Below are positions 1 to 8,817 of a DNA stretch of 64,000 bases, piece after piece. A model generated the notes under the pieces. It did no database searches. It was not told the origin of the DNA and saw only the letters and a list, made by a program, of their open reading frames with translations. The stretch is from Bacteroides xylanisolvens XB1A. Lineage in GTDB: Bacteria > Bacteroidota > Bacteroidia > Bacteroidales > Bacteroidaceae. A program made the translations under genes and the position numbers. Location of the stretch: positions 2,565,436 to 2,629,435 of the forward strand of contig NC_021017.1 of the NCBI RefSeq assembly GCF_000210075.1, read 5' to 3'. Position 1 is the first letter of the stretch. Each line of letters opens with the position of its first letter.

Positions 1-81
1 GTAACATATAGAATTAAAATTCTCAGTCTTTTTCTGGAGAAACTAGGCTATATTTTCTATCATAATTCCAAAACACAAGAA

Positions 82-113
82 GAACCGATGTAACATACAA
101 ATTACATCGGTTC
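82..113 (-). terminator. Hairpin terminator downstream of the fimbrillin gene
   Basis: A perfect 12-bp stem (82-93 with 102-113) closes an 8-base loop just beyond the stop codon of the fimbrillin gene. Only a moderately T-rich stretch follows on the minus strand, so termination is likely but not certain. Confidence 0.5.
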
Positions 114-131
114 CATAGATTTAATCTTGTG

Positions 132-1097
132 TTAGTCAACAGTTGGAGTTACAGGATCTTCAGCATCCCAACCAGTAACAGTTGCAGTGATACCAACTTC
201 TTGAGCACCAATAGGCAATGTTAGTTTATATAGTATTTTCTTTCCAAACGCCCATGCAGCAGTACTTGTCAAAGATACTTCCTTACTATTTTCAGCAATC
301 TTACTTCCATCTTTCTCTACGGTATATTCTATAGATATTTTTGCATCAGTAAGAGCTTGCGGTATTAACATCAACGCATTACCTGCTTTTACAGCTGTCT
401 TATCATCTGAAAAAGCCCCAAGTTCATATGCATAAGAGACACTTGTCTCTGTACCTGCAGTCCAAGTCCCTGCGTTAACACCTGCATATGTAAATGTTCC
501 ACTTCCCTTAATTCCAGTCAATTCCACTTTAGATATAGTATAGGTATAACCAGCCTCTTTTGTCACCTCGATATTTACTTGAGTCAATGCATGTTTAAAA
601 GTTAAAGAAACATCTGTTGCTGCTTCATTTGTCTTCTTTTGAGCATTTGCCACAGATGCAATCACTAAGTCCTTTTGAAGGGCAGCTGTATTTCCCACTG
701 TATAAGTAAACTTAGGATATCCTTTATCAGTAGTACCATTCGGAGCTGTATATGTAACTCCGTCTTTTGGAGAGTATGCAAAGAATTGCAGATTTTCTGC
801 AAGAGGCCAATAATATGGACCTCCAGATACCGTCCATTTAGAATCCGAATAAGTAGCAGAACCATTTATCCATGGTGTCGAAAGAGTCACCGCAGCACTC
901 ATCTCCTCTGCCTTCGTATTATACGCATAAACCTGAAAGCCAGAAATCTTTAAACCGTCTGTATCCAGTTCAGTAGCTCTAGTTACCACCGTATTAAAAT
1001 TAATTTCGGCCTTCTGTGAAGGGGCTTCAAACTCTTCATTCTGTGAGCAACCCGTAATTGCCAAAGCAGCTGTTACTGCCAATAAAATCTTCTTCAT
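132..1097 (-). CDS. Fimbrillin family lipoprotein (Mfa-like)
   Basis: Secreted lipoprotein of 321 residues: signal peptide, then lipobox ITGC with the acylated cysteine at residue 17. The N-terminal stretch after the cysteine (INFNTVVTRAT) has the conserved pattern of Bacteroides fimbrillins, including an Arg in VTRAT where gingipain-type or Rgp-like processing exposes the donor-strand groove in related proteins. The rest is Ser/Thr/Ala-rich beta sandwich, ending in V-x-G-W-x-x-E-D. It is probably a structural or accessory subunit of a type V pilus on the cell surface. It lies last in a minus-strand cluster after a DUF5119 protein and a broken OmpA/DUF3575 gene, which commonly accompany fimbrillins. 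Whether it is the shaft or a minor subunit cannot be told from sequence. Confidence 0.85.
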   Translation of the reverse strand: MKKILLAVTAALAITGCSQNEEFEAPSQKAEINFNTVVTRATELDTDGLKISGFQVYAYNTKAEEMSAAVTLSTPWINGSATYSDSKWTVSGGPYYWPLAENLQFFAYSPKDGVTYTAPNGTTDKGYPKFTYTVGNTAALQKDLVIASVANAQKKTNEAATDVSLTFKHALTQVNIEVTKEAGYTYTISKVELTGIKGSGTFTYAGVNAGTWTAGTETSVSYAYELGAFSDDKTAVKAGNALMLIPQALTDAKISIEYTVEKDGSKIAENSKEVSLTSTAAWAFGKKILYKLTLPIGAQEVGITATVTGWDAEDPVTPTVD

Positions 1098-1151
1098 AAC
1101 TGTATTTTTTTAAGTTTATAATATTGTTATATTTTGTTTATAGCATCTATT

Positions 1152-2159
1152 TCATTTCACGGGTAACTCAACATTATCTTCGGGTCCCCATCCATCAACA
1201 TTGCCACCCATTCCTCCACCTCCATCAGGATTCGGTGGTGTTTCCGGCTTATCAACTTCAATCTTATCATCAGGCGGTAACTCAATTTCCGGTGGTGGAG
1301 TTGGTTTTCCATCTTCCCCTGTTCCAGCATTTTCAAGTGTACCTATTATTTCAGTAACATCAATTGTTGCTTCCTGAACTGTATTATCTGTTTTGATAAA
1401 TTTCAATATTAATATTATAGCATCTTTCTCACTAGAAGTTTCCCTCTCTGATATTGACATTCGCGTCGGCATTGTCATTTCCTTTACTTGTTTGAAAGCG
1501 GTGAAAGATGCCGTTACCTTATTGTCTCCCTTCTTTACCTCAAAGTAGATAGGTTGTGAGCTACACACTCCACGACCTTTGCCTATACAGTAACAATCGG
1601 ATAATCCATCAATGCTCCCTACCACTGTTGCAACATACTCCAAACCTTTAGCCTCTACTGCAAAAGAATATTTCTTCACCACAGATTCCATCTTCCAGTC
1701 TAAATGAAGCACTTCTTCACTCTTCTCTATTTTCAGCTCATCTATATTCAATACATACAACGAATCGGGTGACCAAACCATCTTTTCCATTCCTGCAATC
1801 CCCAAATCATTACAATATTCTGTATAAGCTTCTATAGATTCATAGGACTCTTCTCCTCTAATTCGTATACGATCCGAGTTAAAGTTATAACCCATAGTTA
1901 CTACCGAATACCGTCCCGGAGGAACTTTCATTTCTCCACCTCGTACCGAAAGGTATTTATCTACTTTCCTGCCATCTCCGTTCTTCGGATAAAAAATCAC
2001 CCGAACTCCCTCCGGCAGTTGATCTGTCACTCCATCCCAATCCAGCTTTATATCTACCCCACTTACGGGATAATCATCCAATATATCGCGACGGCTACAT
2101 CCAGTTAGCATCAGCAGCGAGGACAAAAGCACAAGAAACCCATATCTTGTATTTCGCAT
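1152..2159 (-). CDS. DUF5119-type fimbrial accessory lipoprotein
   Basis: Lipoprotein of 335 residues with lipobox LTGC (Cys21). The first half matches my memory of the DUF5119 family: D-I-K-L-D-W, then a V-R-V-I-F-Y-P strand and a P-P-G-R-Y-S motif about 80 residues in. The C-terminal 60 residues are very rich in Pro, Gly and Asp (TPPPEIELPPDD and GGGGMGGN) and end in VDGWGPEDNV. This resembles the fimbrillin C-terminus next door (VTGWDAEDPV). I infer that it is an anchor, tip or minor pilus subunit. It sits 54 bp upstream of the fimbrillin gene on the same strand, so the two are probably co-transcribed. Exact function is unknown. Confidence 0.75.
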   Translation of the reverse strand: MRNTRYGFLVLLSSLLMLTGCSRRDILDDYPVSGVDIKLDWDGVTDQLPEGVRVIFYPKNGDGRKVDKYLSVRGGEMKVPPGRYSVVTMGYNFNSDRIRIRGEESYESIEAYTEYCNDLGIAGMEKMVWSPDSLYVLNIDELKIEKSEEVLHLDWKMESVVKKYSFAVEAKGLEYVATVVGSIDGLSDCYCIGKGRGVCSSQPIYFEVKKGDNKVTASFTAFKQVKEMTMPTRMSISERETSSEKDAIILILKFIKTDNTVQEATIDVTEIIGTLENAGTGEDGKPTPPPEIELPPDDKIEVDKPETPPNPDGGGGMGGNVDGWGPEDNVELPVK

Positions 2160-2168
2160 TACGCCCTC

Positions 2169-3447
2169 CTATTTCTTTGTTGTTATCAACCATACCAAAG
2201 AAACTTTCGCCTTGGTAGGGCCAATAAAGTTATAACGTCCACTATTTGTCCATATAATATCTCCCTCATAAGGAGTATATTTTTTATATTCTGTTGTCAA
2301 ATACCCTATGCCTAGACTGAATTCAAGAGAAAAATGCCGTGCCAACTGCCGTGCATATCCATAAGTCACTCCCGCAGCTCCGTAATACTTACCTTGATAG
2401 CCGTCTCCACGCAGCTGGAAGTCATATATCCCACCTTCAGCATAAAGTCCGATAAAATGTCCGGTCAATCGGTCACGTTTCTGACGGTTTCCCAGCCAAC
2501 AACGTCCTTCCATCCCTCCCGAAAGAAGCTGATAGCAGAAATCATGTTTGCTATTCAGCCACCACGGACATTTATATTCAGTATTCAAAGACCACCTCTT
2601 GCCTATCGGAATTTCCACTTCTATATTTGGCGCCAATGCCAAATCATATAACAGATTATTCTTCACTGCAAGTACAGTTTGGCTTTTCACCGGCCCTTCT
2701 GCCTCCGATATATCGACCTCACAGGCCTGTTTTTTTTCACTTTCTCCCACAGGCTTATCAGGTTGATCTTTCGGAAGCGCCTCTTCCTGCTTTGAAACAA
2801 ACAACCCGGAGACAGAAGATACCGGTTCAAAAGCCTCTTTACCTAATTTCGAAGTTTCTCCAACAATCGTAATGACCGATCGCCGCAGCTCTGGAAAGAT
2901 ATTGTGAACAATGTATCGGTAAGCAATTCCCCGATTCAATTTTCGCAACAGTTGCTTCCGTTTGTCGATATCATTCTTATGATAATCAATCAACATCAGC
3001 ACTTCTTCCCGATCCGGCAAGTTGGAGTCGGATGCCACCAACTTACGAAACTCCGACCAATCCTCTCCCTCTGAAAAAAAAATGAATCTTATCAACACTA
3101 ACATCCGAATTATACCGTTGTAAGAATTCCTTTATCGAATCATTTCTTCGGGCAGCCAAACCTCTATTATAAGACTCATTGCCATCAGGAGAAACAAAAG
3201 TTTTCACATTAAGCGCAGTTACATATTTCGTACCCAAATTCCCGGAAAGCAAAGAATCCAAAGTTGCAATTGCCTGATTATTACTTTTATAACATGAATT
3301 CACTCCCGCATCATTCGCATCAAAATATATCATTACCCGCCGGATTGTATCATTCGCAACAGCGAAAAATGGAATCGAAGCATACCCACTTTCTGGAAGG
3401 CCTAATAAAACCATAAGAATAGCCAATATATAGATACCATGTTTCAT
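2169..3447 (-). pseudogene. OmpA-like/DUF3575 outer-membrane protein gene, frameshifted at a run of nine A
   Basis: Two overlapping reading frames together encode one protein. The first half (start ATG at 3447) has a signal peptide, then an OmpA-like domain (IYFDAND near residue 50, SPDGNESYNRGLAARR near residue 100). The second half carries DUF3575: AVKNNLLYDLALAPNIEVEIP, then beta-barrel strands to the end. The frames meet at nine A on the plus strand (3074-3082). Removing one base reads KIHFFSEGEDWSEF continuously; as written, the first frame runs into RGRGLVGVS and stops at 3043. This could be a true mutation, slippage-based phase variation, transcriptional slippage, or a sequencing error in the homopolymer. 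The likely role is anchoring or assembly of the downstream fimbrial proteins. The alternative start 14 codons upstream is less likely because the signal peptide begins at 3447. Confidence 0.8.
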
Positions 3448-3466
3448 TGTCGTTCGTTTCTGCTGA

Positions 3467-3474
3467 CAAATATA
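3467..3474 (-). promoter_or_regulatory. Possible -7 element of the fimbrial cluster
   Basis: The minus strand reads TATATTTG, a match to the Bacteroides -7 consensus TAnnTTTG, about 20 bases upstream of the ATG at 3447. No TTTG occurs at the usual upstream spacing, so this is a weak call. Confidence 0.35.
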
Positions 3475-3593
3475 GAAGTTAGAAAACAAACCGAATCATA
3501 CTTTTAAAACAAAAATCAAGACATGAAAGATTCTGTGAAACGATTGAAACGATTTTGCAAGTTTTGAGAGTTTAAGGTCAATAATAAACAGAA

Positions 3594-3765
3594 AGAATGT
3601 CCTTGGTAACTCATCTGCGTGATAACACCGTACTTCTGTTCCGCCTGCATCAGCAGTTCACATTCATAGGAAGTTCTGACAAGCGGCTTTTCCACATACA
3701 CATGGATGCCAAGCTTCATCGCCTCCATACAAATCGGGAAATAGCTATGATCGGGAGTCGCCAAG
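3594..3765 (-). pseudogene. Fragment of a Gfo/Idh/MocA family oxidoreductase
   Basis: About 56 codons with an unmistakable family signature: ATPDHSYFPICMEAMKLG, then VYVEKPL, then the helix ELLMQAEQKYGV and TQMSYQGHS. These are the NAD-binding-domain motifs around the EKP lysine. There is no Rossmann glycine motif in front and no C-terminal substrate domain behind, so only an internal piece survives. It ends within about 30 bp of an oppositely oriented AraC fragment. Such enzymes are common in Bacteroides carbohydrate loci. This looks like debris from a rearrangement, not a working gene. Confidence 0.75.
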
Positions 3766-3789
3766 AATTTTCTACGAGATATTTTATCC

Positions 3790-3960
3790 CCACCCAAAAA
3801 CTTCATTAAAGAACAACGGATCAATTTTGCATCAAGACTTCTTGTGACCACTTCACTCACCATTGAAGAAATCATGTATCAAAGTGGGTTTATGAATAGA
3901 TCACATTTCTATAAGAAGTTTACAAAGCGGATAGGAGTGGCACCTAAAGACTACCGTTTG
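3790..3960 (+). pseudogene. Fragment of an AraC-family DNA-binding domain
   Basis: An in-frame stretch without its own N-terminus reads FIKEQRINFASRLL, TIEEIMYQSGFMNRSHFYKKF and GVAPKDYR. This is the classic pair of AraC helix-turn-helices, including the SGF-x-N-x-S-x-F and G-x-x-P-x-x-Y-R motifs. In Bacteroides this domain ends both ordinary AraC regulators and hybrid two-component sensors, and the fragment could come from either. The beginning abuts the dehydrogenase fragment on the opposite strand, so the parent gene was cut at or near 3780-3790. The frame continues to 4029 with unrelated residues. Confidence 0.75.
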
Positions 3961-3992
3961 CATAATAAAAAAATAGGAAAGCTACAAAGGTC

Positions 3993-4379
3993 TCATATAC
4001 TAGCAGCAATATCATTCCTGATCTGCTGAATTGCAAGAAGCAATCCAGGCAGATGCACTTTTACTATTTTAAAAATTTCTTCGGGGTCAATAGATAAATA
4101 TTCATGAGAAATAATATTGCGCAGTCCAATGATGCTCCTCCATGGAGTACCGGCATAATTTATCAATAATTCATGATTAGTCAGATTATCTATATTCTTA
4201 ACAGTCTCACCTATGGTTTGCAAACGCATACAAGTTGCATCAAAAATATCCATCTTATCAGGAGAAGCTAAGAAATCATTTACAGAAATGACACTACCAC
4301 ATCTTTCTATAGTTGTATTAATACGCTCTTCTACAAAAAGAAGCATATCCAATATGTCAGCATTAGATATAGATTGCAT
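3993..4379 (-). CDS. hepT: HepT-like RNase toxin (DUF86)
   Basis: All-alpha protein of 128 residues. The HepT signature R-x4-H-x-Y is present as Arg87, His92, Tyr94 (RNIISHEY). In this family the motif forms the ribonuclease site of a HEPN-domain toxin. It overlaps the 3' end of the nucleotidyltransferase gene by 17 bp, the usual MntA-HepT arrangement. In characterised pairs the partner AMPylates the tyrosine of this motif and silences the toxin. All key residues are intact, so the pair is probably functional. The pair lies beside two gene fragments, consistent with an accessory, exchangeable spot. Confidence 0.85.
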   Translation of the reverse strand: MQSISNADILDMLLFVEERINTTIERCGSVISVNDFLASPDKMDIFDATCMRLQTIGETVKNIDNLTNHELLINYAGTPWRSIIGLRNIISHEYLSIDPEEIFKIVKVHLPGLLLAIQQIRNDIAASI

Positions 4380-4656
4380 CTTTCTCTATATGATTGCGAA
4401 ATAAACTACGCATAATTGCGGTTAAAGACACGACATCCACTTTTGCATTAAAACGCTCTTCTAATGACTCTTTTATTTCCATTCGAGTAAAATAATCCGG
4501 ATCTTGAAGCTTTACACAAATATCAATATCACTATCCTCTTTCTGCTCACCACGAGCCACAGAACCAAAAAGTCCTAACTTTTCAATTCCATATCTCTCC
4601 CCAAATTCTTCCTTAAAATTCCGGAGAATAGCGATTATTTCATCTTTTGTTTTCAA
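4363..4656 (-). CDS. mntA: MntA-like nucleotidyltransferase antitoxin
   Basis: Small nucleotidyltransferase-fold protein of 97 residues. The minimal-NTase motif GS-x10-DxD is complete: Gly31, Ser32, Asp43 and Asp45 (GSVARGEQKEDSDID). A third acidic residue expected on the following strand is likely Asp74 (KVDVVS). The gene precedes and overlaps hepT, so the antitoxin is made first and translation is coupled. By family knowledge it transfers AMP to the toxin tyrosine. A low-scoring alternative is a stand-alone resistance-type NTase, but the HepT neighbour makes the TA reading much stronger. Confidence 0.85.
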   Translation of the reverse strand: MKTKDEIIAILRNFKEEFGERYGIEKLGLFGSVARGEQKEDSDIDICVKLQDPDYFTRMEIKESLEERFNAKVDVVSLTAIMRSLFRNHIEKDAIYI

Positions 4657-4739
4657 CTGACACTATTGTTATAATGCAAATATTAAAATTAATATTGGAA
4701 TTAGCAAATTCTTAATCATATTTTGTGGTATCACTAATT

Positions 4740-4786
4740 AAAAAAAGATGCACAGGTCATCAAATTTTCATCGATCCCCTGTACAC
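4740..4786 (-). terminator. Intrinsic terminator of the LPP20/CsgG-like operon
   Basis: On the minus strand a 9-bp stem with two G-U pairs (4778-4786 with 4748-4756) is followed directly by seven T (4746-4740). It lies about 85 bases beyond the stop of the membrane-protein gene, the last gene of the operon. Confidence 0.65.
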
Positions 4787-4871
4787 CTACTACTCTAAAT
4801 TCTACTTCAAAACATAAATAGCCTAATTATGCTGCCGAATCCATTATTAACAATCATGTTAGTTTTATCCA

Positions 4872-6158
4872 TCAAAAGTACAGAACATAATTACGTAAAT
4901 AGTTCAGAAGTGCCCAGAACGCCATCATCATTGCCAATACAAACAAAACGACAAGTCCGATTGCCAAAGCAATCCAATGTTGTGAATGATCATCAGAATA
5001 TTCTTTATGACCATCATTAAACTTGTATATTGTCCGCACTGTCTGCGCTCCTGCCAATAACCCGAACACTCCGGCAAAAATACCATTATGAATGTTTCCA
5101 CCGCCACGAAGTGCCCGCTTATCAATTAAGAATTGAGGCGTCCTGCTCGCTACCACATACAAACCGGTAGCTATTAAAGTAGAAAACATCATACCGACTC
5201 CCATCATCCAATACATCAAGATACCCACAATGACACCTAACCAGATTAATTTCCTGGAACCATCAAAATGACGTTCTTCACCACTATTAATCACATCAGT
5301 CAATGAGTTTAAGCGTTCTATGACATCAGCGTCAGTAGGACACATACCGATAACCTGATCAATCAAAAGAACAGATTTCTTAATTTGCTTCATCTTTGTC
5401 GGCTTTCTGAATTCATCATCATCTGTTTTTTCAATCACCGTCCAAGTAGCGAATGCCTCATCCATCAGTTTCCACGCCTCCGTTATCTCTTCATCCGTCA
5501 TTTTCTCCGGCATTCCGGCTGCAAGGCGTTTATTCAACATTCCTTCTACCGTAAAAACCTCTTTATAACGTGCGCCCTTATACCATACAAAAAACATATG
5601 CCCCACAATAAATAAAACAACGGCAATATACAAAATCAGTTGGAGAACAGCCAATATCTTTACTCCCAAAGGAACTCCGTCATCCGCCGCAGCATCAGCT
5701 ATTGCATCAGCTCCACTACCGCTTTTTACAAGTGTCAATCCATTAAAGGCAGCATCTTTTCCGCCTTTATCAAGTCCGGTAAACGACAACTTATCATCCT
5801 TATAAACGACTTTGCATTGACCGGAAATCCCGGCATCAACCTCCGGACGTCCGCCTACAAAAGAAAGAGTCAGTTCATTCCCGTTCATACTCTCGACGTA
5901 AAACTCATAAGTTGCCATCAAAGATTCCCTTCCACCGGGTTCCAGCATATTCACTTCCATAAATCCATTGCATCTGGCATTCTCATTATAAGGATTCAAT
6001 TGCCAATTACCATCACAATTCAATGTGAACGCAACCTTTAAATCGCCTTCTTTATTTGCTCCTAGCCAGTCACCGTTAAAAACATCTTCCTGCGCAAATG
6101 CAGTCATCGAAATAACCATCATTACAATGGCACACAAATACTTTTTAATATTCTTCAT
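4872..6158 (-). CDS. Multi-pass membrane protein of unknown function, last gene of the envelope operon
   Basis: Protein of 428 residues that I cannot assign to a family. A signal peptide (cleavage near FAQ-ED, residue 22) leads into a periplasmic beta-rich domain of about 130 residues. That domain has a W-L-G-A start and a repeated pattern of short strands. A single hydrophobic segment follows (about 167-192), then a cytoplasmic domain of about 110 residues with charged helices, and then three or four more membrane segments (about 304-337, 357-372, 395-420). The gene starts 12 bp after the transglutaminase-like gene, so it is surely in that operon. It is the only clear inner-membrane protein of the set and could couple the periplasmic proteins to the cytoplasm. 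That role is inference. Confidence 0.75.
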   Translation of the reverse strand: MKNIKKYLCAIVMMVISMTAFAQEDVFNGDWLGANKEGDLKVAFTLNCDGNWQLNPYNENARCNGFMEVNMLEPGGRESLMATYEFYVESMNGNELTLSFVGGRPEVDAGISGQCKVVYKDDKLSFTGLDKGGKDAAFNGLTLVKSGSGADAIADAAADDGVPLGVKILAVLQLILYIAVVLFIVGHMFFVWYKGARYKEVFTVEGMLNKRLAAGMPEKMTDEEITEAWKLMDEAFATWTVIEKTDDDEFRKPTKMKQIKKSVLLIDQVIGMCPTDADVIERLNSLTDVINSGEERHFDGSRKLIWLGVIVGILMYWMMGVGMMFSTLIATGLYVVASRTPQFLIDKRALRGGGNIHNGIFAGVFGLLAGAQTVRTIYKFNDGHKEYSDDHSQHWIALAIGLVVLFVLAMMMAFWALLNYLRNYVLYF

Positions 6159-6170
6159 AATATAATAAAA

Positions 6171-7745
6171 TTAATATTTCAACACCTTGGCTGCCACGTT
6201 CTTAAATTGCGACATGGCAAGCCCGATAGAAGCTCCGATATAAGTAGGATCACAAATAATGTACTTCTTTCCGCTTACAGTTATATAATCTCCGTCAATG
6301 TTTTCATCAAAACAGACCGCTGTTGCCATGTGATTGGGATATTCCAACAATACAACATCAAGCCCCATAAGAGTACGTACCAAATAAGAGTATAACACAG
6401 CACGGTCTTCGCAATCGGAATAAGGATAGTAGAACAGCTCATCCACAAAGAAAGGCTTTTCATAACCAAACTGGTCACCATCTGTCTTATAATCAAAAGC
6501 TGTCTGCACGAAATTAATCAGTATATTAGCGGCTTCCGATTGTTTTTTCCCTTGTATGGCAGCTTGCAATGATGGAAGCACCGTCTGTTGTACTTCCTGA
6601 CTGACAGGAGCTCCCACATAGACAGAAAAGTCACATTGCGGATAATCCTTATAGAAAGAAATAAGTCCCGAATTTACTTTCGAGCAGACTTTGACGGATG
6701 GATAAGCTTTCGCTTGCAACGTTTTCTCCACGTAAGTTCCTGAAAAGGGTTGGGGAGTAGTGATATTCATATTTACCGGGTTCTTCGCATTGGCGAAATC
6801 ACGGTTGTAAGTGTAAATAGAATTAGTTTTATTCGGGGTAGTATCAAACCTGTAATAGTTTACTCCATTCAAAGTAATAAAACAGGTAGCATAAATCATG
6901 TTACCCGAAGCATAGAATAAAGTAAGGCGGTTATCCATACGCGCCACCTTAACCCTATATCCCGATTGAGAAAGGAGAAACATTTGCATAAGAGCTATTT
7001 CATCGGAATGAGTACTTCCACATAGTTCAGTAGCCACTTTCCTCGTCAACAGCAGATAACCATAGTCATTCAGGGCATTATCCTTTTTAAAAGCCAAACA
7101 GTCGTCTATCAAAGGCTGATAGTTGCTACGCGATAACGTCTCCCATCCGGCAGAAATATCTTTCTCTGCAATCCCTTTTAAAGTGAGCCGGTTCTTCAAT
7201 GAAGCATTGACAACACAATCTTTACTGTAGAACGAAAACTCTACACCGGAAAGTGAGCGTTTGGCCGGAACGGTTTCTTCAGGCTTCACTTCCGGTTTTA
7301 TTTCAGGGAGCACCGCAGAATCCTTTTCCGGTTCTACAGCCACATCTTTACCTCCCGGTATAACCGGAACCGGTGTTTTCCCTTTTGAAGGAGAAAATGT
7401 CGCACTTGGAGTCACTGTCGGAATGGGGAGTCGGGTCACCTCCCCTACTTTAACCTCTTGCGGTTTTGTTGCCGGCTTCTTATGGTCAAAGCTGACCGGT
7501 TTTACAGGCTCTGGTCTTTGAGGACGTACCACCGGCTTCTGCAAGTCATACTCTTTCCAGATTTCTTTCAGAAATTCGGCAAATTCCTTATTCTGTTCGC
7601 TCACAAAATCATCAAACTCTTTTTGCTGCTGCTTCACAAAATCGTCAAACTCCTTCATGTCTTTATCTATTTGCGCAAAAAGACTAAACGGCAAACACAA
7701 TGAAAAAACTACCATAGATAGTATTCGTATCCTATTTTTCCTCAT
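6171..7745 (-). CDS. Exported transglutaminase-like protein with coiled-coil N-terminus
   Basis: Protein of 524 residues from the ATG at 7745, which overlaps the stop of the preceding gene as ATGA and is therefore preferred over an ATG 15 codons upstream. A signal peptide (SLFAQ) comes first. A short heptad-like repeat follows (EFDDFVKQQQK, EFDDFVSEQNK, EFAEFL), then a Pro/Val/Lys-rich linker of about 120 residues. The C-terminal half shows a transglutaminase/papain-type triad: Cys445 in SDCEDRA, His472 in PNHMATAV and Asp499 in ICDPTY. Similar domains cleave or cross-link amides in cell-envelope proteins, so this may process a partner from the same operon. No experimental family assignment is possible from sequence alone. 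Confidence 0.8.
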   Translation of the reverse strand: MRKNRIRILSMVVFSLCLPFSLFAQIDKDMKEFDDFVKQQQKEFDDFVSEQNKEFAEFLKEIWKEYDLQKPVVRPQRPEPVKPVSFDHKKPATKPQEVKVGEVTRLPIPTVTPSATFSPSKGKTPVPVIPGGKDVAVEPEKDSAVLPEIKPEVKPEETVPAKRSLSGVEFSFYSKDCVVNASLKNRLTLKGIAEKDISAGWETLSRSNYQPLIDDCLAFKKDNALNDYGYLLLTRKVATELCGSTHSDEIALMQMFLLSQSGYRVKVARMDNRLTLFYASGNMIYATCFITLNGVNYYRFDTTPNKTNSIYTYNRDFANAKNPVNMNITTPQPFSGTYVEKTLQAKAYPSVKVCSKVNSGLISFYKDYPQCDFSVYVGAPVSQEVQQTVLPSLQAAIQGKKQSEAANILINFVQTAFDYKTDGDQFGYEKPFFVDELFYYPYSDCEDRAVLYSYLVRTLMGLDVVLLEYPNHMATAVCFDENIDGDYITVSGKKYIICDPTYIGASIGLAMSQFKNVAAKVLKY

Positions 7746-8749
7746 TTCCTTATTATATTTTGTTGTTCTGTTATCTGCCAATCCACACACAGCTTATTAT
7801 TCCGTATATCTTTGATAAAGGGGAAAATGGACAAGACAGCGACAACCTTCTCCCGATACAAACCACAACCGAAATCAGTGCCGCCATTGAAACGATCGTC
7901 CACCTGCTTGACATTTACATCAGAAAACGGATATAACAACAGCGCCTTCACTAAAGAAGACATATAGGCATTCCAAAAGGCATTCCTCATATCCATCTTC
8001 TCCAATCCGTCCTGACCTCCAAAACCGGCATCTTCATACCAACAGCCTTCCTGTGAAGAACAAATTTCAACTCCGTTCATATATGAAATTATTTGAGGAG
8101 ATGACTGTGTTCCCTTAAGCTGAAACCATGACTGGTCTGATTGCTCCCTACAACTATCCGATTCCAACAATAAATTGAATTTCACCTCTTCTTCCTCAAC
8201 CCTTTCTTTCGTAAACAAAAGCATCAACTCACTAATGGAATGATAAGAAAAATCGCAACTATCATTCGATGGAGTAAAAGATACCTCCAGAAATTTCTCT
8301 CCAAATATAGAAGTATATTCATGCTCAATCCGGTAGGAAACATGTTGAACGGGATGTTCGATCACTCCCAGTACAAGCATTTTGTTTCTTTGGTCTTCGT
8401 ATGTATTACTGGCAGTCTCCATGGTGGAAAAAACGTCCGAGAGAAGTCTCAATTGTACCCCTTGCTGCAATGAATACAGATAAGCCGCTCTTTGCAAAGC
8501 AAGCATCCTTGCAGCTTCGGATTTCATACAAGGATCAGATATACCAACTACCCGGCCTTTCCGTTGAGAAGCAAACACCCATTCCGGCAAAGTCTCCCGC
8601 TGTCCCGGTCTCCAGTCATAAGATTGGTTATAAACTGTATCAACAGGCATTGCCTGTGAAAACACATCAATACCGGGAGACAAAAGCAACTGGATAATAA
8701 AAATAACTACCCAATTATATCTTATATCCGACAAATTAAGTTTCATCAT
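7742..8749 (-). CDS. Exported LPP20-like protein
   Basis: Protein of 335 residues with an N-terminal signal segment (residues 12-32, ending VFSQA). After LPEWVFASQRKGRVVGISDP comes a helix with regularly spaced alanines (EAARMLALQRAAYLYSLQQG). This is the pattern of LPP20/FlgT N-terminal domains: a P-x-W start, a G-I-S/A strand and an Ala-rich helix. The C-terminal half holds a second copy of similar layout, ending in a C-V-D-W strand. Function is unknown. The gene is coupled to the transglutaminase-like gene by ATGA overlap. It lies 68 bp from the small lipoprotein gene upstream, a gap in which I see no promoter. Confidence 0.7.
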   Translation of the reverse strand: MMKLNLSDIRYNWVVIFIIQLLLSPGIDVFSQAMPVDTVYNQSYDWRPGQRETLPEWVFASQRKGRVVGISDPCMKSEAARMLALQRAAYLYSLQQGVQLRLLSDVFSTMETASNTYEDQRNKMLVLGVIEHPVQHVSYRIEHEYTSIFGEKFLEVSFTPSNDSCDFSYHSISELMLLFTKERVEEEEVKFNLLLESDSCREQSDQSWFQLKGTQSSPQIISYMNGVEICSSQEGCWYEDAGFGGQDGLEKMDMRNAFWNAYMSSLVKALLLYPFSDVNVKQVDDRFNGGTDFGCGLYREKVVAVLSIFPFIKDIRNNKLCVDWQITEQQNIIRK

Positions 8750-8817
8750 TCAATCTTCAAATAGTTGGGTAGTTATTAAAGAGATCATTACTATCCGCAA
8801 TGTTTTAAACAAGCTGC

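Noticed and set aside
7742..7790. Earlier start for the transglutaminase-like gene
   Set aside because: The 15 extra codons precede a good signal peptide; the ATG at 7745 makes the ATGA overlap with the preceding stop.
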